Below, piece by piece: positions 6,248 to 15,484 of a DNA stretch of 38,158 nt (its first letter is position 1; every line of letters begins with the position of its first letter). The DNA comes from Oscillospiraceae bacterium (GTDB taxonomy: Bacteria > Bacillota > Clostridia > Oscillospirales > Oscillospiraceae), in the NCBI GenBank assembly GCA_031264545.1, contig JAISDV010000055.1, forward strand, positions 1 to 38,158, read 5' to 3'. The position numbers were made by a program, and so were the translations under genes. The notes beneath the pieces were generated by a model, which saw only the letters and a list, made by a program, of their open reading frames with translations, ran no database searches and was not told the origin of the DNA.

Positions 6248-7618
6248 ATGGCAGTTAAGAATTTGAGCGCCGATTGGAAAAAGCATTATCAGGATCACTT
6301 GGTAAGCATGGCCGACGCCGCGAAAGCCGTTTTGCCCGGCGACGTATTTTGGCTGGGACAGGCCTCAATAACGCCTTATCCTCTGCTGGAGGAGTTGTAC
6401 GCGCACATGGAAGACTATCATGACGTCACTTTGCTCTACAACGTCATGAACCAGCCCGCATCCATGGTTTTTGACACTGAAACCAAAAAGCATTTCAAGA
6501 TGGTATCCGCTTACTGTCTGCCTGTGGAACGCATGGCCATCGACATGAACACCATCGAGCCCGGCGGGTGTACCTATGATGCGCTCCATCGTTCCGTCTT
6601 TGCGCAAGGCTGCAACGCGCTTGCGCTGCACGTAGCGCCTCCCGACGAGAACGGCTGGTGCAATGTTACCGCCTACGGCGTCTCAACCAACCAGATCATC
6701 AACCAGGACCCCCGCATTGAAAAGAAAATTTGCTTTATCGACCGCACGGGCGTTTTTCCGGTTCCCGGCCCCCATGAGACGCACTATATACACGTGTCCG
6801 AGATGGACTATATCTGTGAGGCCGATACCGAGCCCACTTTCATTCCTTCTCCGCTGTCGACCGACGTCGACGAGAAGATCGCCGCTTTCGTTATGCCCTT
6901 TATCAAGCCGGGCGACAACGTGCAGATCGGCTACGGCGGCCTGGGCGAAGAGATCCTCAGAAACCTCCGAAAAACCGAAGGGTCTTTCTCGGTTTATTCC
7001 GAGGTCGCCTGCGATAACATGCAGGATCTCGTTGAAGAGGGCAAGCTCACGAAGATCGTTGCCGCCAGCCCCGGCACCTGCTCCGAAAAGTTCTTTACGT
7101 TCATGCGCAACGACCCGCGCATTGAGCTGCGCGGGCAGCAGTACATGATCAACCCGCTGAGCGTCATGCACTGCGAGAATCTTGTCGCCATCAACGCCAC
7201 TTTCCAGATTGATCTGCTTGGCCAGGCCTGCTCGGAGGCTCAGGGACTCAAGCCTTTCACCGGCCCGGGCGGCTCTTTCGCCTATCTTTACGGCGCAATC
7301 CTCGCGAAAAACGGCCGCAGCTTCCTCTGTCTGCGCTCGACCTATGTTGATCACGACGGTGAGCGGCACTCCAATATCCACGCGTGGCTGCCCGAGGGCT
7401 GTATCGTGACCACCCCAAAGGTCTATGTCATGTACCTTGTTACCGAGTGGGGCGTTGCGGACGTCTTCCTCAGGAGCCTGAAGGACCGCATCCGGGCCGT
7501 CCTCAAGATCGCGCACCCTGATTACAGGCAGGAGCTGAAGGACAAGATCGTCACGACGCCGCTGATCAAGGAAGACGATTTTGTGGACTACGATCTGTTC
7601 GACAATCTTCCGAAGTAA
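6248..7618 (+). CDS. Acetyl-CoA hydrolase/transferase family CoA-transferase (4-hydroxybutyrate CoA-transferase-like)
   Basis: Family I CoA-transferase that moves CoA between acyl-CoA (often acetyl-CoA) and a carboxylate through a glutamyl-CoA intermediate. Length 456 residues, close to the 430-450 usual for the AbfT/Cat type. Seen: GDVFWLGQAS near residue 31, VQIGYGGLGEE (225-235) at the position of the usual GIGAIP motif, and the catalytic-glutamate region VYSEVACDNMQDLVEEG with E252 as predicted nucleophile. The C-terminal half has the expected GPGGSFAY segment. The start is the ATG at 6248, preceded by GAAGGAG at 7 nt; an in-frame upstream ATG at 6203 lacks such a site. Next to a benzoyl-CoA-reductase-like locus it could activate or recycle the acyl-CoA substrate; the substrate itself is not predictable. 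Confidence 0.85.
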   Translation: MAVKNLSADWKKHYQDHLVSMADAAKAVLPGDVFWLGQASITPYPLLEELYAHMEDYHDVTLLYNVMNQPASMVFDTETKKHFKMVSAYCLPVERMAIDMNTIEPGGCTYDALHRSVFAQGCNALALHVAPPDENGWCNVTAYGVSTNQIINQDPRIEKKICFIDRTGVFPVPGPHETHYIHVSEMDYICEADTEPTFIPSPLSTDVDEKIAAFVMPFIKPGDNVQIGYGGLGEEILRNLRKTEGSFSVYSEVACDNMQDLVEEGKLTKIVAASPGTCSEKFFTFMRNDPRIELRGQQYMINPLSVMHCENLVAINATFQIDLLGQACSEAQGLKPFTGPGGSFAYLYGAILAKNGRSFLCLRSTYVDHDGERHSNIHAWLPEGCIVTTPKVYVMYLVTEWGVADVFLRSLKDRIRAVLKIAHPDYRQELKDKIVTTPLIKEDDFVDYDLFDNLPK

Positions 7619-7682
7619 GGCGCGTTTTCCAGCGTTTTTGTCATAAACGGCTTGGCCGGCAATATTTTTACGGAGGCGTACC

Positions 7683-7967
7683 ATGGTTATCTGCAATTGC
7701 CTTTTCACCAGCGAGACGACCGACATGAAAGATTTTTACCCGATCCTTTGCAGCGAGGGGCTTGTCGAAGGCTCCCGCGCCGACAAGGGAAACATCCTGT
7801 ATGATTTCTACATCAGCGCCGACGACCCAAAGCGCATGATGCTCATCGAAAAATGGGAGAGCATCGACGACCTGCAGGCACATTCCGAAACCGAGCTTTT
7901 CCAGAAATTCCGTCCCGTCTGCAAAGCGAGCGGCGTCAGAACCAAGCTTGCGATGTACGAGGAATAG
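7683..7967 (+). CDS. Antibiotic biosynthesis monooxygenase (ABM) domain protein, YgiN-like
   Basis: Small 94-residue ferredoxin-like alpha/beta protein of the ABM superfamily (quinol monooxygenase YgiN, heme-degrading IsdG and many uncharacterised members). Seen: the beta strand ILYDFYISADDP, the family signature MLIEKWESIDDLQAHSET (E-x-W followed by the helix with a conserved His), and a final FRPVCKASGV strand region. Single-domain ABM proteins often dimerise and act as cofactor-free oxygenases, but in strict anaerobes some act as lyases, isomerases or have no known reaction. It follows the CoA-transferase by 64 bp with a good ACGGAGG site and precedes a strong terminator, so it is probably the last gene of that transcript. 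Substrate unknown. Confidence 0.75.
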   Translation: MVICNCLFTSETTDMKDFYPILCSEGLVEGSRADKGNILYDFYISADDPKRMMLIEKWESIDDLQAHSETELFQKFRPVCKASGVRTKLAMYEE

Positions 7968-7995
7968 CGTCAAGCACCGCGGCGGCACAGCGTCC

Positions 7996-8041
7996 GCGCA
8001 GCAAAAGAGCGGGGCCCGATGGCCCCGCTCTTTTGCTGCGC
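7996..8041. terminator. Bidirectional intrinsic terminator
   Basis: Perfect 20-bp inverted repeat (7996-8015 with 8022-8041) around a 6-nt loop. Each arm contains an AAAAGAGCGGGGC/GCCCCGCTCTTTT core, so a T-rich run lies on the 3' side in both directions. It separates the convergent ABM gene (+) and ABC-2 permease (-). Confidence 0.85.
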
Positions 8042-8047
8042 GAACTG

Positions 8048-9943
8048 TCAGTATCCGAACCCTTCGCCGGTAACGGCCGCTTTCTCGCCGGTCGTGATCT
8101 CGCGGCTCTCGCCCATGGTGCTGAGCGCGATCCCGGTGTTTTCCGTGACCCACGCGGCAGAACGCGCGGCGCTCCGCGTGAGCGTGGTATAAAAGTGGTC
8201 GAACGCGTAGCCGCCGTCGCTCCTGCGCTGTGAGACGGCGAAATTGAAGGTGCAGTCATACACGCCGCTGTAATACGCGTCGTCTGTAACGAGCCAGATC
8301 TTGCCGAGATAGCCGTCGTCAATGTCGGGAACGATGCAGTCCGTATACAGCGCGTAAGCCTGCTCCGCGCTCAGCCAGTACTCGCTGTACTCGCCCGTCT
8401 CTTTGTCAAAGTAGTTGAGGAAGGCGTCCGAGATGGCGCCGGGGGTAACCGGTATCGAGATGTTCTTGCGGTCATTGACCGCCTCGGGGACATTCAGCAG
8501 CGCGTTCAGCTCGTCAACCGTCGTCCCTGAGCTGAGGAAAATCGTGTAATTCCTGGAAAGCGTACGCGCGTCCTTATAAAAATATGTGATTTGAACACCG
8601 TAGGCGGGGGACAGATCAAAACCGGCGGCTTTACGCTCGTTTATGTCCTTTTGGGCAATGATCTCTCCGTGCAGGGCGATCAGAGCCCCGATATTATCCG
8701 CTTGTTCGAAATTCACCGATTGCCCGTTGCAGGATACCGATACGCGCTCCAGCCTGTCCGCAGCCGGAAGCTTTCGTTCGATCCCGAAAACATCGAACTC
8801 GCCGCAGAACATCAGCGCGGCGATGATAACGGCGGCGGCGCCCAGATGCAGCCAATTTTTCCGGTTGAAAACGCGGAGGGTCTTCCGCATCAGCATCTCG
8901 GCGGCAAAATAGCCGACGAAAGCGCCGAACAGCATAAACAGCAGCATGTAGACCATGCGCGCAATGCCGTAGGTCTCAGAGCCGAAGACGGCCGTGTATA
9001 TCAAAAGACCGATCACAAGCGCGCAGCCGAAGCTCAGGCAATACTTGAAAACCGGCTTGAGTGGCTTGACCGCGACGACGTCGCCGGCCGTCTCCATGCG
9101 GCGGCGCCTGATCAGCTGCACCGCGGCCAGAGCGCAGAACAGGCCGGCGGCGCCATAGCAGATGAGGGCCGTCCAGCCGTCGTAAAAGCAGCCGATCTCA
9201 ACGCTTCCGCCATCCGCAAGCCTCTCCAGAATCCCCCGCACGGACGTTCTGTCGAGGATATGCACCGGGGGAGAAAGCGGCGACAAAACAAGGCTGCCAC
9301 GCACACTGACACCGTAAATAAACAGACTCATAGCGGTCCGGACAAGGTATTCCACCACATACACCGTAAAGTTCAGCACGGCGTATACCAGCGGCAGCAC
9401 GAGCACATGCCCGGTCAGGCTCGCGCAGAGCGCGGCAAAGCCGAAATAAAACAGCCCGAAAAGGCAGGTCATCGCGAACCACTGGAGGACGAAGCCGGCC
9501 AGGGCGGGAAGCCCGTAGGCCGAGACGACGCCTATGGTCACGAGGGCGATAACGGCGTTGCCCGCGAACAGCCAGAACAGCCCGGAGCCGAACAGCGAAA
9601 GGAAAACGCCCTCGCGCCTGATCGGCAGGGAGCAGTACATTGAAACGCTGCGCGCGGTATAAAGATAGCTGAAAGCGGCCATCGCGAGGATAAGCGCGAA
9701 ACCGGCGGACAGGATGAGCCCGCCGTACAGGCCGGCCTCGAGAATGTTCTGTCCGGCCCGGGCGAGCAGGACCCGCAGATTCCCGCCTAAGAAATCGTCG
9801 ATAAGATAATATTGAAGATTGTTGGCCGTCGCGACGGGCAGAACAACGAGCCAGACGGCGACATATGCCGCCAAAATCGGCCAGAAGCGCCTGGGAAGCT
9901 CAAAAAACAAGGTCCTGTTAAAGAATGATGTCTTTGATTTCAT
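8048..9943 (-). CDS. ABC-2 type transporter permease (YtrC/YtrD-like, multi-pass membrane protein)
   Basis: Integral membrane permease of about 631 residues, partner of the ABC ATPase immediately upstream. Seen: a hydrophobic segment right at the N-terminus (PILAAYVAVWLVVLPVA), then five or more further membrane segments to about residue 370, including an SMYCSLPIRREGVFLS motif typical of ABC-2 permeases. A soluble extracytoplasmic-like C-terminal domain of about 250 residues follows. The start is placed at 9943 because GGGAGG lies 9 nt before this ATG; an in-frame start at 9982 has no such site. The gene overlaps the ATPase end by 26 bp, implying translational coupling. With a GntR/YtrA regulator at the operon head it resembles cell-envelope-stress or antibiotic-inducible export systems. 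Cargo unknown. Confidence 0.8.
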   Translation of the reverse strand: MKSKTSFFNRTLFFELPRRFWPILAAYVAVWLVVLPVATANNLQYYLIDDFLGGNLRVLLARAGQNILEAGLYGGLILSAGFALILAMAAFSYLYTARSVSMYCSLPIRREGVFLSLFGSGLFWLFAGNAVIALVTIGVVSAYGLPALAGFVLQWFAMTCLFGLFYFGFAALCASLTGHVLVLPLVYAVLNFTVYVVEYLVRTAMSLFIYGVSVRGSLVLSPLSPPVHILDRTSVRGILERLADGGSVEIGCFYDGWTALICYGAAGLFCALAAVQLIRRRRMETAGDVVAVKPLKPVFKYCLSFGCALVIGLLIYTAVFGSETYGIARMVYMLLFMLFGAFVGYFAAEMLMRKTLRVFNRKNWLHLGAAAVIIAALMFCGEFDVFGIERKLPAADRLERVSVSCNGQSVNFEQADNIGALIALHGEIIAQKDINERKAAGFDLSPAYGVQITYFYKDARTLSRNYTIFLSSGTTVDELNALLNVPEAVNDRKNISIPVTPGAISDAFLNYFDKETGEYSEYWLSAEQAYALYTDCIVPDIDDGYLGKIWLVTDDAYYSGVYDCTFNFAVSQRRSDGGYAFDHFYTTLTRSAARSAAWVTENTGIALSTMGESREITTGEKAAVTGEGFGY

Positions 9944-10811
9944 AGTGCTCGCCTCCCAGCTCATAAATGAATATTTCCTCAAGTGTCAGGGGTATAACGT
10001 CCATAAACAGCGGCTCGCGGGTGGCGAGCTTATTCGTGATCTCCTCGCGGCTGCCCCGGACAATGATCGTCTGCAGCCGGCCTGTGCTGCCGCGATGCAA
10101 GACCTGCAGGTCCTCCGGCAGCTCTTCGCCGTCCGGCAGGGCGAGCTGTACCTTCGCGATATTGTCCTGCAGGTCGGAGAGCCTGCGTTCCAGCAGGAGC
10201 CGGCCGCGGTGCATGATCCCGACGTGGTCGCAGACGTCCTCCAGCTCGCGGAGATTGTGTGAGGAGACGAGAACGGTCGTCCCGTTTTCCGCGACGTCCG
10301 CCATCAGGATGCTCCAGACCTGGCGGCGCATCACGGGGTCAAGTCCGTCCACGGGCTCGTCCAGCACCAGCACCCGCGGGCACATGGAAACGGTCAGCCG
10401 GAAGGCCGCCTGCTTCTGCATACCCTTGGAAAGACTGCGCATTTTGGCGTTTTCATTCAGGTCAAAGGCCTGGCGCAGCTTTTCAAAGCGCTCGGTCGAA
10501 AAGCCGGGGCAGACGCCCTTATAAAATTTCATCATATCCCTGAGCGTGGCCTGTGTGAAAAAAAACACGTCGTCGGGGATATACGCGATATCCTTTTTGA
10601 CCGCCGGGTTTTCAAAAACCGGCTGGCCGTTTACGAGGACCTCGCCCTCGTCCTGGCGGAAAATGCCGGTGATATGGCGGATAATGGTCGATTTTCCCGC
10701 GCCGTTCGGCCCGACCAGACCATAGATCGCGCCCTGCGGAACATGCAGAGAGAGCTTATTCAGCGCCGTAAAGCCCTCAAAGGTCTTAACGACGTTTTTG
10801 ACCTCTATCAT
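9918..10811 (-). CDS. ABC transporter ATP-binding protein (YtrB-like)
   Basis: Cytoplasmic nucleotide-binding subunit, 297 residues. Seen: Walker A GPNGAGKST (34-42), Q-loop region, signature LSKGMQKQ in place of LSGGQ (the LSKGM form is common in YtrB/BcrA-like exporters), Walker B VLVLDEPVDGLDP, and the switch histidine in LVSSHNLRELE. The C-terminal 80 residues after the ATPase core are an accessory domain. It overlaps the GntR gene stop by 4 bp (ATGA) and the permease by 26 bp, so the three genes form one tightly coupled operon. It drives the permease encoded downstream. Confidence 0.92.
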   Translation of the reverse strand: MIEVKNVVKTFEGFTALNKLSLHVPQGAIYGLVGPNGAGKSTIIRHITGIFRQDEGEVLVNGQPVFENPAVKKDIAYIPDDVFFFTQATLRDMMKFYKGVCPGFSTERFEKLRQAFDLNENAKMRSLSKGMQKQAAFRLTVSMCPRVLVLDEPVDGLDPVMRRQVWSILMADVAENGTTVLVSSHNLRELEDVCDHVGIMHRGRLLLERRLSDLQDNIAKVQLALPDGEELPEDLQVLHRGSTGRLQTIIVRGSREEITNKLATREPLFMDVIPLTLEEIFIYELGGEHYEIKDIIL

Positions 10812-11182
10812 ACCTTTCCCTCCTTTTTAACAAAATCCATGATATGCGCGCAAAGCGTCTCCGCCGTCACGCCAAGATGCAGAATTTCGGCCGCCGCCGC
10901 GTCGAGCTGCCCGAAAAGCTGGGTCTTCCGGAGCTGCAGCGCCTCCTGGCATTCACTGACAAAGCTGCCTTTTCCGGATACGGAATAAACATAGCCTTCG
11001 GCTTCCAGCTCTCTGTACGCCCTCTGTATCGTGTTCGGGTTGATTGCGAGCTGAGCCGCAAGGTCGCGGACGGAGGGGATCTTTTCATCCGCTTTTATCG
11101 CGCCCGCTATGATCGCCCGGCGCAGGCTGTCCCTGACCTGTTCGTAAATGGGACGCGGATCTCTGTAATTGATTGTGAACAA
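10808..11182 (-). CDS. GntR-family transcriptional regulator, YtrA subfamily
   Basis: Short DNA-binding regulator of 124 residues. Residues 10-75 form the GntR winged helix: PIYEQVRDSLRRAIIAGAIK, KIPSVRDLAAQLAINPNTIQRAYRELEAEGYVYSVSGKGSFV. The remaining 50 residues are the short helical dimerisation tail of the YtrA group, too small to hold a FadR-type ligand domain. Such proteins usually repress the ABC operon they head. The start is a TTG at 11182 with GGGGGTG just upstream; no ATG start fits. The stop overlaps the ATPase start (ATGA). I looked for a promoter and operator in the 11183-11260 region but found no convincing -10 box. Confidence 0.88.
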   Translation of the reverse strand: MFTINYRDPRPIYEQVRDSLRRAIIAGAIKADEKIPSVRDLAAQLAINPNTIQRAYRELEAEGYVYSVSGKGSFVSECQEALQLRKTQLFGQLDAAAAEILHLGVTAETLCAHIMDFVKKEGKV

Positions 11183-11329
11183 ACAAGCACCCCCAAGACC
11201 GAATTCATCTGTACTACTTGTGCTAATACACTAAATGTATGACAATTTGCGGAAAAAGTCAAGTCTTTTTTCCGGCCTTTTTTCTGGCCGGACCGCCGTC
11301 CTTATCTGATACGCGTAAAATACGCGTTA

Positions 11330-11372
11330 AATGAGAACCTTCACTCTTCAAACCTGAATTCAAGTTCTCATT
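11330..11372. repeat. Inverted repeat upstream of the mnmG promoter
   Basis: AATGAGAAC (11330-11338) and GTTCTCATT (11364-11372) form a perfect 9-bp dyad separated by 25 bp. Its right arm touches the -35 box of the mnmG promoter. Two copies of ATACGCGT lie just before it, near 11310-11328. The arrangement could be an operator for a protein binding both arms, or a hairpin in a longer upstream transcript. The rest of the 288-bp divergent gap (11183-11470) holds a small CCGGCC/GGCCGG stem near 11272-11291 and nothing else recognised. Confidence 0.5.
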
Positions 11373-11399
11373 GCACAGCGCGGAAACTTGCGCTATAAT
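11371..11399 (+). promoter_or_regulatory. Promoter of mnmG
   Basis: TTGCAC (11371-11376), a 17-bp spacer and a perfect TATAAT (11394-11399), about 70 bp before the start codon at 11471. Good sigma-A-type match at the -10, moderate at the -35. Confidence 0.7.
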
Positions 11400-11470
11400 A
11401 AGGACTCGAATCTACCATACCGGTTCTTATGGATTACGCGCGCCGGGCGCGCGGCGGAGGCTTGTTTTGT

Positions 11471-13396
11471 ATGAATTATGACGCCGGAAACTGTGACGTC
11501 GCGGTCATCGGTGCGGGTCACGCGGGGATCGAGGCCGCGCTCGCCTGTGCCCGCATGGGGCTCGACACGGCGCTCTTCACAATAAATCTCGATACCTGCG
11601 GCAATATGCCCTGCAATCCGGCCATCGGCGGCACGGGCAAGGGCCAGCTCGTGCGCGAGCTGGATGCGCTCGGCGGCGAGATGGCCGTCGCGGCGGACGG
11701 GGCCTGCATCCAGTACCGGATGCTGAATCTCGGGAAAGGCCCCGCGGTGCATTCCCTCCGCGCTCAGGCGGACAGGCGCAAATATCAGAGTTTGATGAAG
11801 CACACGCTGGAGCTGCAGGACAGGCTCCGCGTCAAGCAGGCGGAAATCGTCGAAATCGGCGCGGAAAACGGCGCGGTATCCTTCGTGCGGACGCACAACG
11901 GCGCGCGGTATCTCTGCAGGGCGGCCATCGTCTGCACCGGGACTTATCTCAGGGGACGGGTGATTGTCGGTGATAGTCTGCGCGAATCGGGACCGGACGG
12001 GGTCGCGGCGGCCGGCCCGCTCAGCGCCTGTCTCGGGACGCTCGGCCTGAGCCTTCGGCGCTTCAAAACCGGCACGCCGCCGCGCGTCAACCGCAGGACG
12101 GTCGATTTTTCAAAAATGACGCTTCAGCCGGGCGACGAAACGATCGTGCCCTTTTCTTTCCGGACTTCGCATGCGCTGGAAAACCGCGCGGTCTGCTACC
12201 TGACCTATACCAACGTGCATACGCACGAGATCATCCGGCGGAACCTCCGCCGCAGCCCGCTGTTCAGCGGGGTGATAGCGGGCGTCGGCCCGCGTTACTG
12301 CCCGTCGATCGAGGACAAGGTCGTCCGTTTTGCCGATAAAACGCGTCATCAGCTCTTTATCGAGCCAATGGGGCTGGACACGGAGGAGCTCTATATTCAG
12401 GGCCTCTCGTCCTCACTGCCTGAGGATGTGCAGACCGAAATGCTGCATACGATCCCGGGTCTGGAGCGGGCGGAGATCACGCGGCCGGCCTATGCCATCG
12501 AATACGACTGCGTCGATCCGACGGAGCTTTACGCGACGCTGGAGACGAAGAAAATCCCGGGGCTTTACGGCGCGGGCCAGTTCAACGGCTCCTCCGGCTA
12601 TGAGGAAGCCGCGGCTCAGGGCCTTATCGCCGGCGTCAACGCCGCTTTGAAGCTTCGGGGCGAGGAACCGCTCATCCTTCGCCGGAGCGACGGCTATATC
12701 GGCACGCTTATTGACGACCTTGTGACCAAGGGCACGAACGAGCCCTACCGTATGATGACCTCGCGCGCGGAATACAGGCTCCTGCTCAGGCAGGACAACG
12801 CCGATCTCCGGCTGTCGCACTACGGCCTGCGCGTCGGCCTGGTGTCCGAAGCGCGGCACGCCGCCGTACTTGAAAAATATGCCGCCGTGGCGCGAGAGCT
12901 TGAGCGGCTGGAAAGCAGCTTTGTCCCGCCGTCCGAGGCGCTCGGCGCGCTGTTGCTCGGAAAGGAAACCCCGCCCCCGGCATCGGGCATCAGCCTGGCC
13001 GCCCTGATCCGGCGGCCGCAGATCGGTTACGACGAGCTGGCGCCCTTCGACAGAGCGCGGCCGCGGCTTCCCCGCGCCGTGACCGAGCAGGTGGAAATAC
13101 AGCTCAAATACGCCGGTTATATCGACCGGCAGCTCCGGCAGATCAAGGCGTTTACCCGGATGGAGAGCCGCCGGCTGCCCGAGGACATCGACTACGGCGC
13201 GGTGCGGGGCCTCCGCACAGAAGCCAGACAGAAGCTCGGGAAAATCAGGCCCGCAAGCTTCGGGCAGGCGGGACGCATTTCCGGCGTTTCCCCCGCGGAC
13301 CTCGCCGCGCTCATGGTCTATACCGAAAGCCGGGAGCCGGAGCGGGCGGAGAAAGCCCAGACCCCGGCGGGGAGACAGGGACCTCAGCCAAGCTGA
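11471..13396 (+). CDS. mnmG: tRNA uridine-5-carboxymethylaminomethyl modification enzyme MnmG (GidA)
   Basis: FAD-dependent enzyme that, with MnmE, installs the cmnm5 group on wobble U34 of several tRNAs, using methylene-THF and glycine or ammonium. Length 641 residues from the chosen start, typical of the family. Seen: Rossmann FAD motif [17 protein letters not shown] at the N-terminus, [21 protein letters not shown], the GidA signature LGRF-like segment [15 protein letters not shown], a later [21 protein letters not shown] signature, and a helical C-terminal domain ending in the conserved region [18 protein letters not shown]. The start at 11471 has GGAGG at 10 nt; an in-frame ATG at 11429 would add 14 unconserved residues. 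Not next to mnmE or rsmG here, so it is outside the usual oriC-proximal cluster, or the window does not show it. Confidence 0.95.
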   Translation: MNYDAGNCDVAVIGAGHAGIEAALACARMGLDTALFTINLDTCGNMPCNPAIGGTGKGQLVRELDALGGEMAVAADGACIQYRMLNLGKGPAVHSLRAQADRRKYQSLMKHTLELQDRLRVKQAEIVEIGAENGAVSFVRTHNGARYLCRAAIVCTGTYLRGRVIVGDSLRESGPDGVAAAGPLSACLGTLGLSLRRFKTGTPPRVNRRTVDFSKMTLQPGDETIVPFSFRTSHALENRAVCYLTYTNVHTHEIIRRNLRRSPLFSGVIAGVGPRYCPSIEDKVVRFADKTRHQLFIEPMGLDTEELYIQGLSSSLPEDVQTEMLHTIPGLERAEITRPAYAIEYDCVDPTELYATLETKKIPGLYGAGQFNGSSGYEEAAAQGLIAGVNAALKLRGEEPLILRRSDGYIGTLIDDLVTKGTNEPYRMMTSRAEYRLLLRQDNADLRLSHYGLRVGLVSEARHAAVLEKYAAVARELERLESSFVPPSEALGALLLGKETPPPASGISLAALIRRPQIGYDELAPFDRARPRLPRAVTEQVEIQLKYAGYIDRQLRQIKAFTRMESRRLPEDIDYGAVRGLRTEARQKLGKIRPASFGQAGRISGVSPADLAALMVYTESREPERAEKAQTPAGRQGPQPS

Positions 13397-13404
13397 CATC
13401 CCGC

Positions 13405-13436
13405 AAAAAAGCGGCGTCCCTTAACGCCGCTTTTTT
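13405..13436. terminator. Bidirectional intrinsic terminator after mnmG and metG
   Basis: AAAAAAGCGGCGT (13405-13417) pairs with ACGCCGCTTTTTT (13424-13436) around a 6-nt loop, with a T-run in either direction. It lies between convergent mnmG (+) and metG (-). Confidence 0.9.
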
Positions 13437-13462
13437 ACCTGTTATCAGACCGGTTTGTCTCC

Positions 13463-15391
13463 TCAGCAGATGATCGCGCCGGCAGGCACGGCGTCGTCCA
13501 GCATGAGCAGATCGAGCCGGCCGTCCTTCTCGGCGGACAGGAGCATGCCGTCGGACGCCTCGCCCATCATCCTGCGCGGCGGCAGGTTCGTGCAGGCGAC
13601 GACGGTTTTTCCGATAAGCGCCTCGGGCTTATAGAAGTTCGCGATACCGGAGAAGATCCGGCGCTCGGTTCCCGAGCCGTCGTCGAGCCGGAATTTCAGG
13701 AGCTTTTCGGATTTTTTGACCGTTTCGCAGGCAAGCACCTTGCAGACCGTCAGGCGCACCTTCGCAAATTCATCAATCGTGATCGGCGCGGCCTCCGGAA
13801 GCGCCTCCGCCTCCGCCGGGGCGCAAAGCGTTTCAAGATACCGCAGCTCCTTTTCGAGATCAATGCGCGGAAAGAGCGTTTCACCCCTGGTAACCGAAAC
13901 ATCCGCGGGCAGCGCGCCGAACACGGCGGCGCTGTCCCAGCTTTTCGCGCGCTCGGGCGTCCCGGTCTGGACAAAGGCCCTGGCGCAGCTCTCAGGCGTG
14001 AAAGGCTGGAGCAGGATGGTCGCGATACGGATCGTCTCGAGCAGGTTATACATGACGGACGCGAGCCGCGGCTTTTTCGCCGTGTCCCTGGCGAGCACCC
14101 AGGGGGTGGTTTCGTCGATATACTTGTTGGCGCGGGAGATGACCTTAAAGACCGCAAGCAGCGCGGACTGGGGCATAAAGCCGTCCATGTCCCGCGCATA
14201 AAGCCCGCGCAGGGCGCCGGCCATGCCGACGAGCTCGCTGTCGGCGGGGTCCGCCTCACGTTCCGCGGGAAGCCGTCCGCCGAAATACTTCAGGACCATC
14301 GCGACCGTGCGGGAAAGCAGATTGCCGTAATCGTTGGCGAGGTCCGCGTTGATCCGGTTTATCAGGGCTTCGTTTGAAAAGCTGCCGTCGGAGCCGAGCG
14401 GGAACTCGCGCATCAGGAAATAGCGCAGGCTGTCCACGCCGTAGCGCTGCGACAGCAGATAGGGATCGACGACATTCCCCTTGGATTTGCTCATTTTACC
14501 GCCGTCCATCAGCAGCCAGCCGTGGCCGTAGACCTTTTTCGGCATCGGCAGCGCCAGGCTCATGAGCACGGCCGGCCAGATAATTGCGTGGAAGCGCACG
14601 ATTTCCTTGCCGACCATGTGGACGGCCGGCCAGTATTTGCCGAAATCCCCGTATCGGTCATTATCGTAGCCGAGCGCGGTGATATAGTTTGAAAGCGCGT
14701 CGATCCAGACGTATACGACATGTCCGGGATCGAAGTCGACGGGGATTCCCCAGGTAAAGCTCGTGCGCGAGACGCAGAGGTCCTCCAGCCCCGGCTTGAT
14801 GAAATTGTTGATCATTTCATTGACACGGGAGACCGGCTCGAGGAAGCCGGGGGTTTCAAGCAGGGCCTGAACCCTGCCGGCATAGCTTGAGAGCCTGAAA
14901 AAATAGGCCTCCTCCTCCGCGTCGCGGACCTCGCGCCCGCAGTCGGGACACCTGCCCGCCGCAAGCTGGCTCTCCGTCCAGAAGCTCTCGCAGGGCGTAC
15001 AGTACTTGCCCTTGTAGGCGCCCTTGTAAATGTCGCCCTTATCGTACAGCTTCCTGAAAATTTTCTGGATCGCCGAGACATGGTAATCGTCCGTCGTGCG
15101 GATGAAGCGGTCGTTTGAGATGTTCATGAGCTTCCACAAGTCGCGGATGCCGCCCTTGCCCTCGACGATCTCGTCGACGAAGCGTTTGGGCGAAACGCCC
15201 TCTGCCCTGGCCTTCTCCTCAATCTTCTGCCCATGCTCGTCCGTGCCGGTGAGGAACAGTACATCATAGCCGCACATTCGCTTATAGCGGGCAAGCGTGT
15301 CCGTCGCAACGGTGCAGTAAGCGTGCCCGATATGCAGCTTATCCGACGGGTAGTAAATCGGGGTGGTGATGTAGAACGTTCCTTTATGCAT
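13463..15391 (-). CDS. metG: Methionyl-tRNA synthetase
   Basis: Class I aminoacyl-tRNA synthetase that charges tRNA-Met; 642 residues. Seen: HIGH motif at 20-23 (KLHIGHAYCTV), a zinc-knuckle-like insert with CTPCESF and CPDCG in the connective peptide, KMSKSKGN near residue 300, an anticodon-binding helical domain, and a C-terminal Trbp111/EMAPII-type tRNA-binding domain (about 540-642, FAKVRLTVCKVLACETVKKS to the end) that aids dimerisation. The start at 15391 has AATAGGAGG upstream; the in-frame upstream start would add nine residues without a site. Ends just before a shared terminator with mnmG. The VanW-like gene lies 93 bp upstream on the same strand. Confidence 0.95.
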   Translation of the reverse strand: MHKGTFYITTPIYYPSDKLHIGHAYCTVATDTLARYKRMCGYDVLFLTGTDEHGQKIEEKARAEGVSPKRFVDEIVEGKGGIRDLWKLMNISNDRFIRTTDDYHVSAIQKIFRKLYDKGDIYKGAYKGKYCTPCESFWTESQLAAGRCPDCGREVRDAEEEAYFFRLSSYAGRVQALLETPGFLEPVSRVNEMINNFIKPGLEDLCVSRTSFTWGIPVDFDPGHVVYVWIDALSNYITALGYDNDRYGDFGKYWPAVHMVGKEIVRFHAIIWPAVLMSLALPMPKKVYGHGWLLMDGGKMSKSKGNVVDPYLLSQRYGVDSLRYFLMREFPLGSDGSFSNEALINRINADLANDYGNLLSRTVAMVLKYFGGRLPAEREADPADSELVGMAGALRGLYARDMDGFMPQSALLAVFKVISRANKYIDETTPWVLARDTAKKPRLASVMYNLLETIRIATILLQPFTPESCARAFVQTGTPERAKSWDSAAVFGALPADVSVTRGETLFPRIDLEKELRYLETLCAPAEAEALPEAAPITIDEFAKVRLTVCKVLACETVKKSEKLLKFRLDDGSGTERRIFSGIANFYKPEALIGKTVVACTNLPPRRMMGEASDGMLLSAEKDGRLDLLMLDDAVPAGAIIC

Positions 15392-15484
15392 GGTGTTGCC
15401 TCCTATTATCCGGCACAAGCGAGTTCTTGACTCCCGCGTGTGCGCCGTGTCAGAAAAATCGCGTCAGGGCCAGCGGCTCCGCTG

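Noticed and set aside
11183-11260. TTGTCA box as promoter of the GntR operon
   Set aside because: No acceptable -10 at 16-18 bp; only CACAAG, so not listed as a promoter.
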